Part shown: positions 1 through 6,912 of the stretch, piece by piece
Layout of the letters: every line of letters starts with the position of its first letter
How positions within the stretch are numbered: position 1 is the stretch's first letter
NCBI GenBank assembly: GCA_946187095.1
Contig: CAMHPW010000023.1
Span: forward strand, 1-11,224
Reading direction: 5' to 3'
DNA from: an uncultured Clostridia bacterium
GTDB lineage: Bacteria > Bacillota > Clostridia > Oscillospirales > Acutalibacteraceae
DNA length: 11,224 bases
Position numbers and translations under genes: made by a program
The notes under the pieces: generated by a model
Told to the model about the DNA's origin: nothing
The model's input: the letters and a program-made list of their open reading frames with translations, nothing else
Database searches by the model: none

Positions 1-678
1 AGAAAATGGAACAGTATCATTGCTTTTGCGGTAATGGCTGTGACGGGAATGGTATCGGTTTATTTTTCACGCAGTAATTATAATGATGAATATACTGTGC
101 CGATACTCAAAATTGCATTTTTTATCCAGTTTTATGAACTTGGCGTATTGTACCGCTCAAAGCTCGAAAATTATTTCAAAAAGGCATCAAAACTAAAACT
201 GATATTATTCTGTACTGTCGCAAATATACTCATGATAGCAGTAACGGGAAATAAGATCCCCTGTCATTATCTTTACAAGATGAAAGGCTTTATGACGGAT
301 ATTTATATCATGCCGCTGCTTACTGCCGTTACGGGAATCTGTTTCTGGCTGTGCATAACGGAGTGGCTGGCACCCGTTTTGGGAAACGTCAGGATCATCA
401 ATTATATTTCCAATCATACTTTTGCCATCATGTTCCATCATATCGGATTTTTCACTGTACTGGTCTACCTGCTTTCCAAAATCCCCTTTGCAAAGGAATT
501 TGATTATCAGCAGTTCTATGCCAATGCAGGCTGGTATAAATATCCCGCATTTGAGGGCGTGAAATTCCTGTATGTGCTGTTTGCCTTTGCAGGCTGTCTG
601 TTACTGTGCTTTCTATGGGATAAGCTCAAACAAAGTGTACAAAGAAAAAAACAGAATCCTTCCGAAAATAAACAGTAA
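1..678 (+). CDS. Acyltransferase-family multi-pass membrane protein, 3' end only
   Basis: The frame is open from the first base, so this is the C-terminal ~225 residues of a longer protein; the first in-frame ATG at position 34 is probably internal. It has about six hydrophobic segments and a loop with a His-His pair in a membrane context (AIMFHHIGFF, encoded near 424-453). That C-terminal pattern resembles clostridial membrane acyltransferases (acyltransferase family 3) that O-acetylate cell-surface polysaccharides using a cytoplasmic acyl donor. The tail after the last helix is short, basic and cytoplasmic-looking (KLKQSVQRKKQ). The family's N-terminal catalytic residues lie outside the window, so the assignment rests on topology and the C-terminal motif. 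Another polytopic polysaccharide enzyme is possible. The gene ends just before a strong hairpin and converges on the next gene. Confidence 0.55.
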   Translation, partial: RKWNSIIAFAVMAVTGMVSVYFSRSNYNDEYTVPILKIAFFIQFYELGVLYRSKLENYFKKASKLKLILFCTVANILMIAVTGNKIPCHYLYKMKGFMTDIYIMPLLTAVTGICFWLCITEWLAPVLGNVRIINYISNHTFAIMFHHIGFFTVLVYLLSKIPFAKEFDYQQFYANAGWYKYPAFEGVKFLYVLFAFAGCLLLCFLWDKLKQSVQRKKQNPSENKQ

Positions 679-690
679 TTTCATTCAGGC

Positions 691-735
691 AAAAAATCCC
701 CCTCCCGTAAACTCTTACGGGAGGGGGATCTTTAG
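691..735. terminator. Bidirectional terminator between convergent genes
   Basis: A perfect 15-bp stem (696-710 paired with 715-729, GC-rich centre CCCCCTCCCG) closes a 4-nt loop (ACTC). On the minus strand it is followed by six T (complement of 691-696), making a textbook intrinsic terminator for the Ig-like/transglutaminase gene that stops at 738. On the plus strand only CTTT follows, so termination of the acyltransferase gene is probably weaker. Confidence 0.9.
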
Positions 736-737
736 TA

Positions 738-2423
738 TCAGTATGTTCTGAAATTGGATGTACTCCATGTTTCCTGATAGATATACATGGAAGTGCTGTT
801 CGGATCAAGGCAGTAGAAATAGTGATTGACATAGCCGCCCCAGCCGAGATTGTTGTTTTCGACCTGTGCGTCAAAGATATGGTGTCTGCCGTTGATATTC
901 GTGTCTACCCAGTAGTGATTGCCGTAGCCGCCTGCACTCATGCCGACAAGACCGTGAACAACATGAGCATCATAGCCGATCCTCTGCATGACAGCCGCCA
1001 GCGTACAGGCATAATCATAGCAGTTGCCGTATTTCTTTACAAGCGTGGAATAGGCGGAAATCACGATCTCCCTGTCATTGTATGAAGCATAGTTGATCCC
1101 GTATACAGGGGAATAGTCATAGCTGATATAGGCATAATTGATATTCGTTGCAAGATAGTCAAAGCAGGCTTTGACTTTATGTGCATTACTCATTCTCGAA
1201 TTGAGAATATCACCGAAAATGCTGTCTATTTTATCATCAAGCATTTTGGAATTTGTCTTGACAGGATTGAGTTTGGCGGAATTGAGGATATCGTCCGATG
1301 AACTCCACGGATATATCTGTACAGGTTCATTGACGGTCACTTTCATGACAGCGGTTTTTCCGTTGGCTGTCCTGACGGTGATATCGGCAGTACCGGGATT
1401 TTTGGCTGTAATAATGCCCTTGATATCCACTTCCGCTACATTCCTGTCACTGCTTGTAAACGTGATTTTGCTTGTATAGGAATTGCTCGGCAGGCTGTAT
1501 ATCACTCTGGAAGTATCATCGATATCAAGTTCAACCGCTGTCTGTTTCAGTGTGACGGAATCGGGGGCTTTTTTAACAGTTACTTTGCAGGTATCCGTTT
1601 TGCCGTTGCAGGTCGTCACGGTAATATTTGCCGTACCTTCTTTTTTGGCTGTGAGATTGCCTTTGGTGTCACACTCCACGATATTGCTGTTATCGGAAGA
1701 ATATACTCTTACACGGGAAGCTGTATTTTCGGGAACTGCAGCATGAAGTGTATATTTGTCATTCGGATTGAGTGTCAGCGACTTCGTTGTAAGAGCTACA
1801 GATGACGGTGCATTTTTGACCGTGATCTGACAGGTATCCGTTTTGCCGTTGTATATCTTTACGGAAATCGTTGCCGTACCGGCTTTTTTAGCCGTCATGA
1901 CACCATTCCTGTCAAATGAAACAATGCTTTCATCGCTCGAAGAATAGCTTCTGACACAAGCAGTTGTATTTGCCGGAACCGTCGCATAAAATCTGTAGGT
2001 TTCTCCGACACCCATTTCCAGAGAATGTATATTGAGCTTTACTTCCGAAGGTGCTTCATTCACAGTGACATAGCACATGGCTTTTTTGCCGTTATGCGTG
2101 ATGGCGGATATCGTTGCATTGCCGACACCCTTTGCAGTGACCTTGCCGTTTCTGTCAACGCTTGCAACGGAAGGATCGCTTGTCATCCACAACAGATTTT
2201 TTGATGTGGCAGTGAGCGGCAATACCTCGGATATGAGACTGTAAGTTTCACCTTTTCCTATGGTGATGGCGGACTTGTTGATCGAAACACCTTCGGCTGC
2301 TACAAACACTGTATCAGGCTGTGGTGCATACGCTATGACTGTATTTGCAGGTATCACTGATGCAGATGATATTGCGACTGCTGCCATAGTACAAGCTAAA
2401 ACTCTGTTGAATTTATTGTTCAT
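738..2423 (-). CDS. Secreted protein with four BIG2 Ig-like repeats and a C-terminal transglutaminase-like domain
   Basis: The 561-residue protein starts with a signal peptide (about residues 1-33; basic MNNKFNR then a hydrophobic core). Four bacterial Ig-like (BIG2) repeats follow at about 46-121, 127-202, 208-283 and 289-364, each with the typical pattern of a buried SxD/S..., a G.(V/I/L)TAK turn and a closing G.A.I(T/S)V strand. The C-terminal part (about 410-540) is a transglutaminase-like (papain-fold) domain with a complete triad: Cys468 in YGNCYDYACTLAAVMQRIGY, His503 in GNHYWVD and Asp518 in HHIFDAQVE. Family members are secreted or surface proteins that crosslink, cleave or bind proteins or peptidoglycan; the substrate here is unknown. 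No sortase motif or membrane anchor is visible, so it is probably released or loosely held at the wall. The ATG at 2423 is chosen because AAAGGA sits just upstream and the promoter -10 ends at 2461; the frame is open to 2492, but that would overlap the promoter. Confidence 0.85.
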   Translation of the reverse strand: MNNKFNRVLACTMAAVAISSASVIPANTVIAYAPQPDTVFVAAEGVSINKSAITIGKGETYSLISEVLPLTATSKNLLWMTSDPSVASVDRNGKVTAKGVGNATISAITHNGKKAMCYVTVNEAPSEVKLNIHSLEMGVGETYRFYATVPANTTACVRSYSSSDESIVSFDRNGVMTAKKAGTATISVKIYNGKTDTCQITVKNAPSSVALTTKSLTLNPNDKYTLHAAVPENTASRVRVYSSDNSNIVECDTKGNLTAKKEGTANITVTTCNGKTDTCKVTVKKAPDSVTLKQTAVELDIDDTSRVIYSLPSNSYTSKITFTSSDRNVAEVDIKGIITAKNPGTADITVRTANGKTAVMKVTVNEPVQIYPWSSSDDILNSAKLNPVKTNSKMLDDKIDSIFGDILNSRMSNAHKVKACFDYLATNINYAYISYDYSPVYGINYASYNDREIVISAYSTLVKKYGNCYDYACTLAAVMQRIGYDAHVVHGLVGMSAGGYGNHYWVDTNINGRHHIFDAQVENNNLGWGGYVNHYFYCLDPNSTSMYIYQETWSTSNFRTY

Positions 2424-2460
2424 AATAAAAATCATTCCTTTCTGTATCAGAACAGTTATG

Positions 2461-2489
2461 ATTATATAACAAACTTGTAACAATTGCAA
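2461..2489 (-). promoter_or_regulatory. Sigma-A type promoter of the BIG2/transglutaminase gene
   Basis: On the minus strand, TTGCAA (2489-2484) and a perfect TATAAT (2466-2461) are separated by 17 bp. Transcription should start near 2454, giving a leader of about 30 nt that carries the AAAGGA ribosome site. Confidence 0.75.
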
Positions 2490-2640
2490 CACCTTTTTAA
2501 TTTTTTGTATGCTTCAAGTAAAATGCACAATATATAAAAAGTTTTTTGTATAACTTAACCAATAAATTTCTATTAAATATGTCCAATTTCCAGATATCAA
2601 TTTCGTTAAAAACAACTAATGAAATAAATATCATAACATT

Positions 2641-2669
2641 ATGACAAATCGATTGAAATGTGTTATAAT
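2641..2669 (+). promoter_or_regulatory. Extended -10 promoter of the zinc-ribbon membrane protein gene
   Basis: ATGACA (2641-2646) and a perfect TATAAT (2664-2669) are 17 bp apart, and a TG at 2661-2662 makes an extended -10. This placement rules out the ATG at 2658 as the start of the following gene and supports a GTG start at 2709. The 2424-2708 gap otherwise holds only the divergent promoter pair and AT-rich sequence. Confidence 0.8.
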
Positions 2670-2708
2670 ACAGACAGCCAATTTTTGATAGTACAGGGCG
2701 GTGATAAA

Positions 2709-3650
2709 GTGACTGAAAGTGAATTTCATGAATTGATGATAACGGTAGGCTATCGCTATGAAAAAAAATCACAGTCTGCCTTCAACAGCTTTGAGGGATT
2801 CAGGACGATCATAGAATTCAATAAAAAAGACAGCAAATACTCTCTCAGAGTGAAAGCAGGCACAGATGATATATCATTACTGAAACAAAAATTAAAAAGC
2901 TATGCCGATTCCCATAAGAATCATGTCATGAAAGCGAAATATGCCGATAAATATATCAGGATCAATATCCGCATGACGATCGATTCGGAAATAGACAAAA
3001 ACGAACTCAAACAGCTTGTTCACTTCATGACGGAGCTTTTCAAAAGCGGAACGCTTGTTCCTCTGTGCAGCGTATGTTCAAGAAACAGGAAAACGGGCTT
3101 GTATATCATCGGCACAGAATTATGTGCCGTATGCGACAAATGCCTTGCACGAAAACAGCGGCAGTATGAAATACGCCGCAACAGGTTTGTCATGAAAAAA
3201 CAGAATATGCCGCTTGGTCTGATCGGTGCGGTTTTCGGGGCATTTTTAGGGGCATCCGTCTATATCCTGCTGTATCAGTTCATGCCGACTTTCGGTATGG
3301 GCGGTGTGATGATCATCATTCCGTCATTCATAGGCTTTGTCATCACAGGAAAACGTGCCACTGTACAGAGTGCCGTTGTATGTGCCGTCATTTCATGGCT
3401 GATCTATATTCTGGCGGAATATACGGCTATCGTTGCCAATATGGCTGTATTGATTGAAAGAGCAGGCGGCGGTATCGCCGTATCCGAAGCAATGGAAGTC
3501 ATCAATGCGAGCTTCAGCGATACTTCCTATCTCATGCCGATCATTGATGAGATCATCATGGGCACTATATTCATGGCAATCACAGGCGGTATTTATTTCC
3601 TCAAAAGATCACTGACAAGACCTTTCAAAATTTCCAACAACATTCTTTGA
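2709..3650 (+). CDS. Unrecognised membrane protein with a cysteine zinc-ribbon-like motif
   Basis: I do not recognise a named family. The 313-residue product has three parts. Residues 1 to ~115 are soluble and mixed alpha/beta. A cysteine cluster spaced C-x2-C-x15-C-x2-C-x2-C (Cys120, 123, 139, 142, 145) looks like a zinc ribbon and is followed by a basic stretch (ARKQRQYEIRRNR). The C-terminal half has about four transmembrane segments (roughly 169-192, 197-213, 219-240 and 278-298). There is no signal peptide, so the soluble part is probably cytoplasmic and tethered by its C-terminus. GTG at 2709 is chosen because GGTGAT sits immediately upstream and the TATAAT at 2664-2669 precedes it; an upstream ATG at 2658 overlaps the promoter. 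The gene stands alone between its promoter and a terminator. Function unknown. Confidence 0.75.
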   Translation: MTESEFHELMITVGYRYEKKSQSAFNSFEGFRTIIEFNKKDSKYSLRVKAGTDDISLLKQKLKSYADSHKNHVMKAKYADKYIRINIRMTIDSEIDKNELKQLVHFMTELFKSGTLVPLCSVCSRNRKTGLYIIGTELCAVCDKCLARKQRQYEIRRNRFVMKKQNMPLGLIGAVFGAFLGASVYILLYQFMPTFGMGGVMIIIPSFIGFVITGKRATVQSAVVCAVISWLIYILAEYTAIVANMAVLIERAGGGIAVSEAMEVINASFSDTSYLMPIIDEIIMGTIFMAITGGIYFLKRSLTRPFKISNNIL

Positions 3651-3652
3651 AC

Positions 3653-3670
3653 AATTAGCAATGAGCAATT
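3653..3670. repeat. Short 7-bp-period intergenic repeat
   Basis: Directly after the stop codon lies AATTAGC-AATGAGC-AATT, a 7-bp unit repeated about 2.5 times. It abuts the A-tract and stem of the following terminator. A different 7-bp-period tract occurs at another convergent gene end in this window (7603-7657). Confidence 0.5.
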
Positions 3671-3709
3671 AAAAAAGCAGTCAGTTCAAAAAACTGACTG
3701 CCGTTTTTT
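3671..3709. terminator. Bidirectional intrinsic terminator
   Basis: A perfect 10-bp stem (3677-3686 with 3692-3701, GCAGTCAGTT) has a CAAAA loop. It is flanked by six A on the left and a run of six T on the right, so it can terminate both the plus-strand zinc-ribbon gene and the minus-strand four-gene operon ending at 3721. Confidence 0.92.
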
Positions 3710-3720
3710 GTCTTATTGAA

Positions 3721-4392
3721 TCAGAGCTGATTCTGAGGTTCTGTATAGGGAAGCACAGCGATCTCAAGATTGCCGTTTTTGGTGCGGAGTTCATCGATAA
3801 AAGCCTTTTCTTCCGAGGGATCTTTCATCTGTATCTTGAAGGACAGTCTAAACATGGAACCCATGCCCGTTGTCTTGACACCTGCATTTTCCCAGCTTTT
3901 GAGATAGTGGGCGAATGTATCGTCAAATGCACCCGAATATTCGAGAGATTCGGGAATGGTGATTCTGAGCATTCTGTCCTCTGCCATGCTTTTGTGTTCA
4001 AATACAGGGATAAATGAGAGAATGAGGAATATAACTGCCATGCCGAGAAGGATCACAATGCCGTAGCCGATATAGCCCATGCCGAAAGCAATACCCGAAC
4101 CCATGGCGATAAGAATGGCGGCAATTTCATCTGCACTGCCCTGTGCACTTCTGAAGCGGATCAGGCTGAATGCACCGCCGATCGCCACGCCTGCACCGAT
4201 ATTTCCCTTGACGAATGCGATCACGGCTGCTACCATGAAAGGAATGATTGCCATTACCATGAAAAAACGTTTCTTGGCACGAATCTTGAAGGACATGATC
4301 CATGCATAAACGAAACCTGAAACAACGGCGGCAAGTGCCATGATAAAGAATTGGGCGGCTGTCGGGGTAGTGGTAAAAATAGAATCAAACAT
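3721..4392 (-). CDS. DUF4956 family membrane protein
   Basis: The 223-residue protein has an N-terminal half of about four membrane helices (roughly 13-33, 41-62, then a Gly-rich pair to about residue 128). It carries the family signature GGAFSLIRFRSAQGSADEIA followed by AILIAMGSGIAFGMGY. The C-terminal ~90 residues are a soluble, probably cytoplasmic domain. DUF4956 proteins have no established biochemical role to my knowledge, but in bacteria they commonly sit next to VTC-domain (polyphosphate polymerase fold) genes, as here: the VTC stop is 20 bp upstream. This suggests the two act together at the membrane, with DUF4956 perhaps serving as membrane partner or conduit (inference). ATG at 4392 has AAAGGAAGA 8-9 nt upstream. 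It is last in the operon and a terminator follows directly. Confidence 0.87.
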   Translation of the reverse strand: MFDSIFTTTPTAAQFFIMALAAVVSGFVYAWIMSFKIRAKKRFFMVMAIIPFMVAAVIAFVKGNIGAGVAIGGAFSLIRFRSAQGSADEIAAILIAMGSGIAFGMGYIGYGIVILLGMAVIFLILSFIPVFEHKSMAEDRMLRITIPESLEYSGAFDDTFAHYLKSWENAGVKTTGMGSMFRLSFKIQMKDPSEEKAFIDELRTKNGNLEIAVLPYTEPQNQL

Positions 4393-4412
4393 AAATTGAT
4401 CTTCCTTTCATT

Positions 4413-5126
4413 TCATAAATTTCTTGTGCGGAGAAGCTGATGTTTATAAGCCTCGCCGTATTTTGAAAAACTGCCTTTATAAATTTTGCCGTTTGTAAGA
4501 ATACTCGACAGCCACAGCGGTACAGCCTGCTGTACTTTGACTTCCAGTATCGTATAGCCGTCTTTCAAAAGAGAATTGCCGTCCATGGAAACCCTTAAAT
4601 CAAGGTCTTCATATCTGTAACGTGGATTGTGGTCGATTGTCAGGCGTAAATCGCCGTCAGGCTGAAAATAGGCTATCCTGTCATAGATAATCATGCAGGC
4701 AGGTACAAGCGTCTGATAATAGTCACGGAACGTTGTTATCTCTTTATTGATCTGACCGCCTGCACAGATATCGCCCTCACAGTCGAAAAATTTCTTTACC
4801 AATGGGATCGTTGACTGCACACGCCTTTTATAGACGATCCCGTAGGCTTTTCTCTTCAGTTCAAGAAATACAGGAGATGTATCTGTTGCGATTCCGTAGG
4901 AACGAAGTCTGATCTTTTCCTTGAAAGCGGGCTTTTCGATAGAAGTTCGTATCAGCCTGTAATTCGGTGTATCATAATAGAGAGAGGCTATCGAAGTAAG
5001 TCCGAATTTGTCTATTTTCATATGATCTTTAACGCTTTCTTTGAAATATTCCGTCTGTTCGGGTGACAGGATATATTTCATTTCATAGCGTTTCATGACA
5101 ACGATGGGATTGGATACGGCTGCCAT
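4413..5126 (-). CDS. VTC-domain protein (polyphosphate polymerase family, CYTH/TTM tunnel fold)
   Basis: The 237-residue protein matches the VTC domain, the cytosolic catalytic fold of eukaryotic vacuolar polyphosphate polymerase. In that family an eight-strand tunnel lined with basic and acidic residues binds triphosphate and metal. The expected charged strands are present: RYEMKY (Glu15, Lys17), LYYDTPN (about 49-55), KEKIRLRSYG (Lys69-Arg75), FLELKRK (Glu89, Lys91, Lys93), YKRR (100-102), LEVKVQ (Glu195, Lys197) and the C-terminal FSKY (Lys222). I see no missing tunnel residue, so it looks catalytically competent. There is no signal peptide or membrane helix; it is cytoplasmic, probably docked on the DUF4956 neighbour. 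The reaction (nucleotide phosphate to polyphosphate) is inferred from the family and not shown for bacterial members in this context. ATG at 5126 follows a full AAGGAGGT site, 15 bp after the kinase stop. Confidence 0.87.
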   Translation of the reverse strand: MAAVSNPIVVMKRYEMKYILSPEQTEYFKESVKDHMKIDKFGLTSIASLYYDTPNYRLIRTSIEKPAFKEKIRLRSYGIATDTSPVFLELKRKAYGIVYKRRVQSTIPLVKKFFDCEGDICAGGQINKEITTFRDYYQTLVPACMIIYDRIAYFQPDGDLRLTIDHNPRYRYEDLDLRVSMDGNSLLKDGYTILEVKVQQAVPLWLSSILTNGKIYKGSFSKYGEAYKHQLLRTRNL

Positions 5127-5141
5127 TTCGATACCTCCTTT

Positions 5142-6380
5142 TTAAAGTGCTGCTTCCAGAGTGAATATGCCGTTTGCGACTTTTGCGGAAACTCTGCCGT
5201 CATGTGCCTTCACGATATCCTTGACATAGGAAAGTCCCAAACCAACGGCATTTTTATCTTTTGCATTGTCAAGAGTCGTGAACCTGTCAAAAATCTGGTC
5301 GATACTGCCGTTGGGCAAGTCTGTATCATTCGTCTGCTGAATAATAATTCTGTCGCCCTGTTTCCTGAGAGTGAAAGATGCTTTTGAAAGAGAATATTTC
5401 AGGGAATTTTCGGCAAGTTCCGAAAGAACTTTTTTGATTGCCTGTTCGTCACCTTCAAGAGTGATATCAGGTGCTATGTCGGATTCAAGCTGTATATTCT
5501 TTGATTCAAATATATCTTTCTGACTTTCAATGAATTTGGCAAGCATACCCGAAAGATCAATATTGGAAACGGTCATGTCTTTTTCTTCAAAGATCGCCAA
5601 TGCACCGAGGTCTTTGACTAATTTTGTCATTTTTCTGACCTGTTTGTCAATGGCTTTTGTCTGTTCATCGGGACCGTTCTTTCGTTCAATGACTTCCGTA
5701 TTGGCACTGATGATCGTCAGCGGCATTTTGAAATCCTGTTCGATATTGGCAATGAATGCCTTTTGCTTTCTGTCGGCTTCATCAAACTGTTTGAAAAGGG
5801 ATTTTCCGACTTGGACAAGTACAAGATAGCTGATGAGCAATACAAGTACGTCACCGATGGCGGATATGATCAAAATCCTGTATGACGGCAAAAGCTCACG
5901 GCTTTGGTCTATCACGGTGACATAGATCCTGTCATCTTTCTGATACACACGGTATCTGTAAGTGAGATTTGTCCAGCCTGTCGAATTGCCTTTATAAAGA
6001 CTTCTTGCAAGCTGATAGGCTTCACTTTGCGTCAGTGCCGACATTCTGAATTCGACCAATTCGGGATTGCCGTCTTTTTCTTTCTTCGGGAATGAGTATG
6101 TGAAGAATCTCAAAGAAGCTCTCATTTCGGGGGAATCAGGTCCCATTTGGTCAAATCTCTTTTTGCGGGGAACATTTTCGGTATTTGACGTATTGTCACT
6201 ATTTTCCTGTTCGGGCTTGAAGAAATTGCCCGATGTATTGGAGATCATTTCTGTCATGCGGTCGGCATCCTCCGAGACCATTGTGAAGTTGATCACGTTG
6301 ATCACGGACAAAAGCACCGTCAGCAGTATGAAAACCGCCAGTTCCGCATACCAGACGAATTTTTTCCTGACTTTATCCAT
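5142..6380 (-). CDS. Membrane sensor histidine-kinase homologue lacking the phospho-acceptor His (pseudokinase candidate)
   Basis: The 412-residue protein has TM1 (about 9-34), an extracytoplasmic sensor region (about 35-166, with PDSPEMRASLRFF typical of a clostridial kinase subgroup), TM2 (about 168-190), a dimerisation helix and an ATPase domain. The dimerisation box reads FIANIEQDFKMPLT where active relatives read FI..xxHE(L/I)(K/R)TPLT. Gln215 (codon 5736-5738) replaces the His, Asp216 the Glu, and Met219 the Thr/Asn needed for phosphatase activity. The ATP-binding part looks largely kept: N-box ELAENSLKYS with Asn325, F-box IFDRF (363-367) and G2 motif VGLGLS (379-384). ATP could still bind, but His autophosphorylation should be impossible. 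The frame is undamaged and the gene overlaps the receiver gene by 8 bp (ATGGATAA), so this is not decay. ATG at 6380 is preferred over 6416, being close to that stop with GGTGG upstream. A phosphate acceptor elsewhere cannot be excluded. Confidence 0.85.
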   Translation of the reverse strand: MDKVRKKFVWYAELAVFILLTVLLSVINVINFTMVSEDADRMTEMISNTSGNFFKPEQENSDNTSNTENVPRKKRFDQMGPDSPEMRASLRFFTYSFPKKEKDGNPELVEFRMSALTQSEAYQLARSLYKGNSTGWTNLTYRYRVYQKDDRIYVTVIDQSRELLPSYRILIISAIGDVLVLLISYLVLVQVGKSLFKQFDEADRKQKAFIANIEQDFKMPLTIISANTEVIERKNGPDEQTKAIDKQVRKMTKLVKDLGALAIFEEKDMTVSNIDLSGMLAKFIESQKDIFESKNIQLESDIAPDITLEGDEQAIKKVLSELAENSLKYSLSKASFTLRKQGDRIIIQQTNDTDLPNGSIDQIFDRFTTLDNAKDKNAVGLGLSYVKDIVKAHDGRVSAKVANGIFTLEAAL

Positions 6381-6723
6381 TTTCAGCCACCGTCCTTTCC
6401 TGTGAGATATGTTCAAGTTTATCTGTCAGTTCCTGCGGCAGAAACGGCAGTCTGATACAGTCATCAGCCATTTCGACTTTTTCTTTTTTTGCCGTTATGA
6501 CAAGTGACGGTATCCTGTCATCTTTGAGAACTTTCAAAATCTCCCTGCATTTTATCCTTGGGATATTTTCATTGAGAATGACGGCATCAAATTTTTCTGC
6601 CGCCAATTTTGAGATCACCTGTGTGCCGTCAAAGACCGTCTGCACCGTATTTTCAAGAAGTTCCAGAAGTGTCTTGTATGACTTGAGAAAATCCCTGTCG
6701 GGATCGGCTATGAGTACATTCAT
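6373..6723 (-). CDS. Stand-alone receiver-domain protein lacking the phospho-acceptor Asp (pseudo-receiver)
   Basis: The 116-residue protein is a response-regulator receiver fold with no output domain. Alignment by motif: VLIADPD (one of two usual acidic residues kept, Asp7, with Pro8 replacing the second); FDAVILNENIP, where Asn51 (codon 6571-6573) stands at the phosphorylated Asp of D-L-h-h-L-D-h-x-M-P; VITA (Thr77 kept); and DDCIRLPF, where Leu92 replaces the Lys of K-P-F. Three of the chemistry residues are therefore altered and phosphorylation is unlikely. Such degenerate receivers work as constitutive protein-interaction modules. It leads the operon and overlaps the kinase gene by 8 bp, so the two are translationally coupled and made in similar amounts. 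ATG at 6723 has GCGGTGA upstream. An in-frame ATG at 6768 also has AGGG before it, but lies too close to the likely promoter. Confidence 0.82.
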   Translation of the reverse strand: MNVLIADPDRDFLKSYKTLLELLENTVQTVFDGTQVISKLAAEKFDAVILNENIPRIKCREILKVLKDDRIPSLVITAKKEKVEMADDCIRLPFLPQELTDKLEHISQERTVAENG

Positions 6724-6778
6724 ATTATCTTCACCGCTTTCTGTCTTTTCTACATTGTAAAATGACATTTTTTCCCTG

Positions 6779-6807
6779 ATTTTAAAAATTTTTTAAATAA
6801 AAGTAAA
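6779..6807 (-). promoter_or_regulatory. Candidate promoter of the pseudo-two-component/VTC operon
   Basis: On the minus strand TTTACT (6807-6802) and TAAAAT (6784-6779) are 17 bp apart, and would start transcription near 6772. The region is very AT-rich, so chance matches are likely; an overlapping TTGAAA farther upstream is an alternative -35. If correct, the ATG at 6768 would be almost leaderless, favouring 6723. Confidence 0.4.
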
Positions 6808-6814
6808 TAATTTC

Positions 6815-6828
6815 TTGAAAGTTTTCAA
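6815..6828. promoter_or_regulatory. Palindrome in the divergent promoter region, operator candidate
   Basis: TTGAAA-GT-TTTCAA is an inverted repeat with 6-bp arms and a 2-bp centre. It lies 8 bp behind the candidate -35 of the leftward operon and 27 bp upstream of the -35 of the rightward cohesin-like gene, a position from which one regulator could affect both. No regulator is identified. Confidence 0.3.
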
Positions 6829-6854
6829 CAGTCGGCAAAAGTACATTTATTCGA

Positions 6855-6883
6855 TTGCAATAAAGATACTGCTGTGCTAAAAT
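6855..6883 (+). promoter_or_regulatory. Extended -10 promoter of the cohesin-like gene
   Basis: TTGCAA (6855-6860) and TAAAAT (6878-6883) are 17 bp apart, with TG at 6875-6876 forming an extended -10. The leader of about 25 nt carries AGGAG at 6900-6904 before the ATG at 6913. Confidence 0.75.
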
Positions 6884-6912
6884 AGAGAAAAATTCCGACA
6901 GGAGATTTTGCC

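Noticed and set aside
822..2469. Several plus-strand frames inside the BIG2/transglutaminase gene
   Set aside because: They are antisense shadows of a gene with clear domains; none has a ribosome site or recognisable sequence.
2497..2772. Minus-strand 91-codon frame between the divergent genes
   Set aside because: It overlaps the plus-strand promoter and the start of the zinc-ribbon gene, and its composition is that of AT-rich intergenic DNA.
4079..6760. Plus-strand frames opposite the DUF4956, sensor and receiver genes
   Set aside because: Antisense shadows with no support against intact well-started genes on the other strand.
6373..6768. Decay of the receiver or kinase genes as pseudogenes
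   Set aside because: Both frames are full-length with good ribosome sites and tight overlap; only the chemistry residues differ, so they are called intact.
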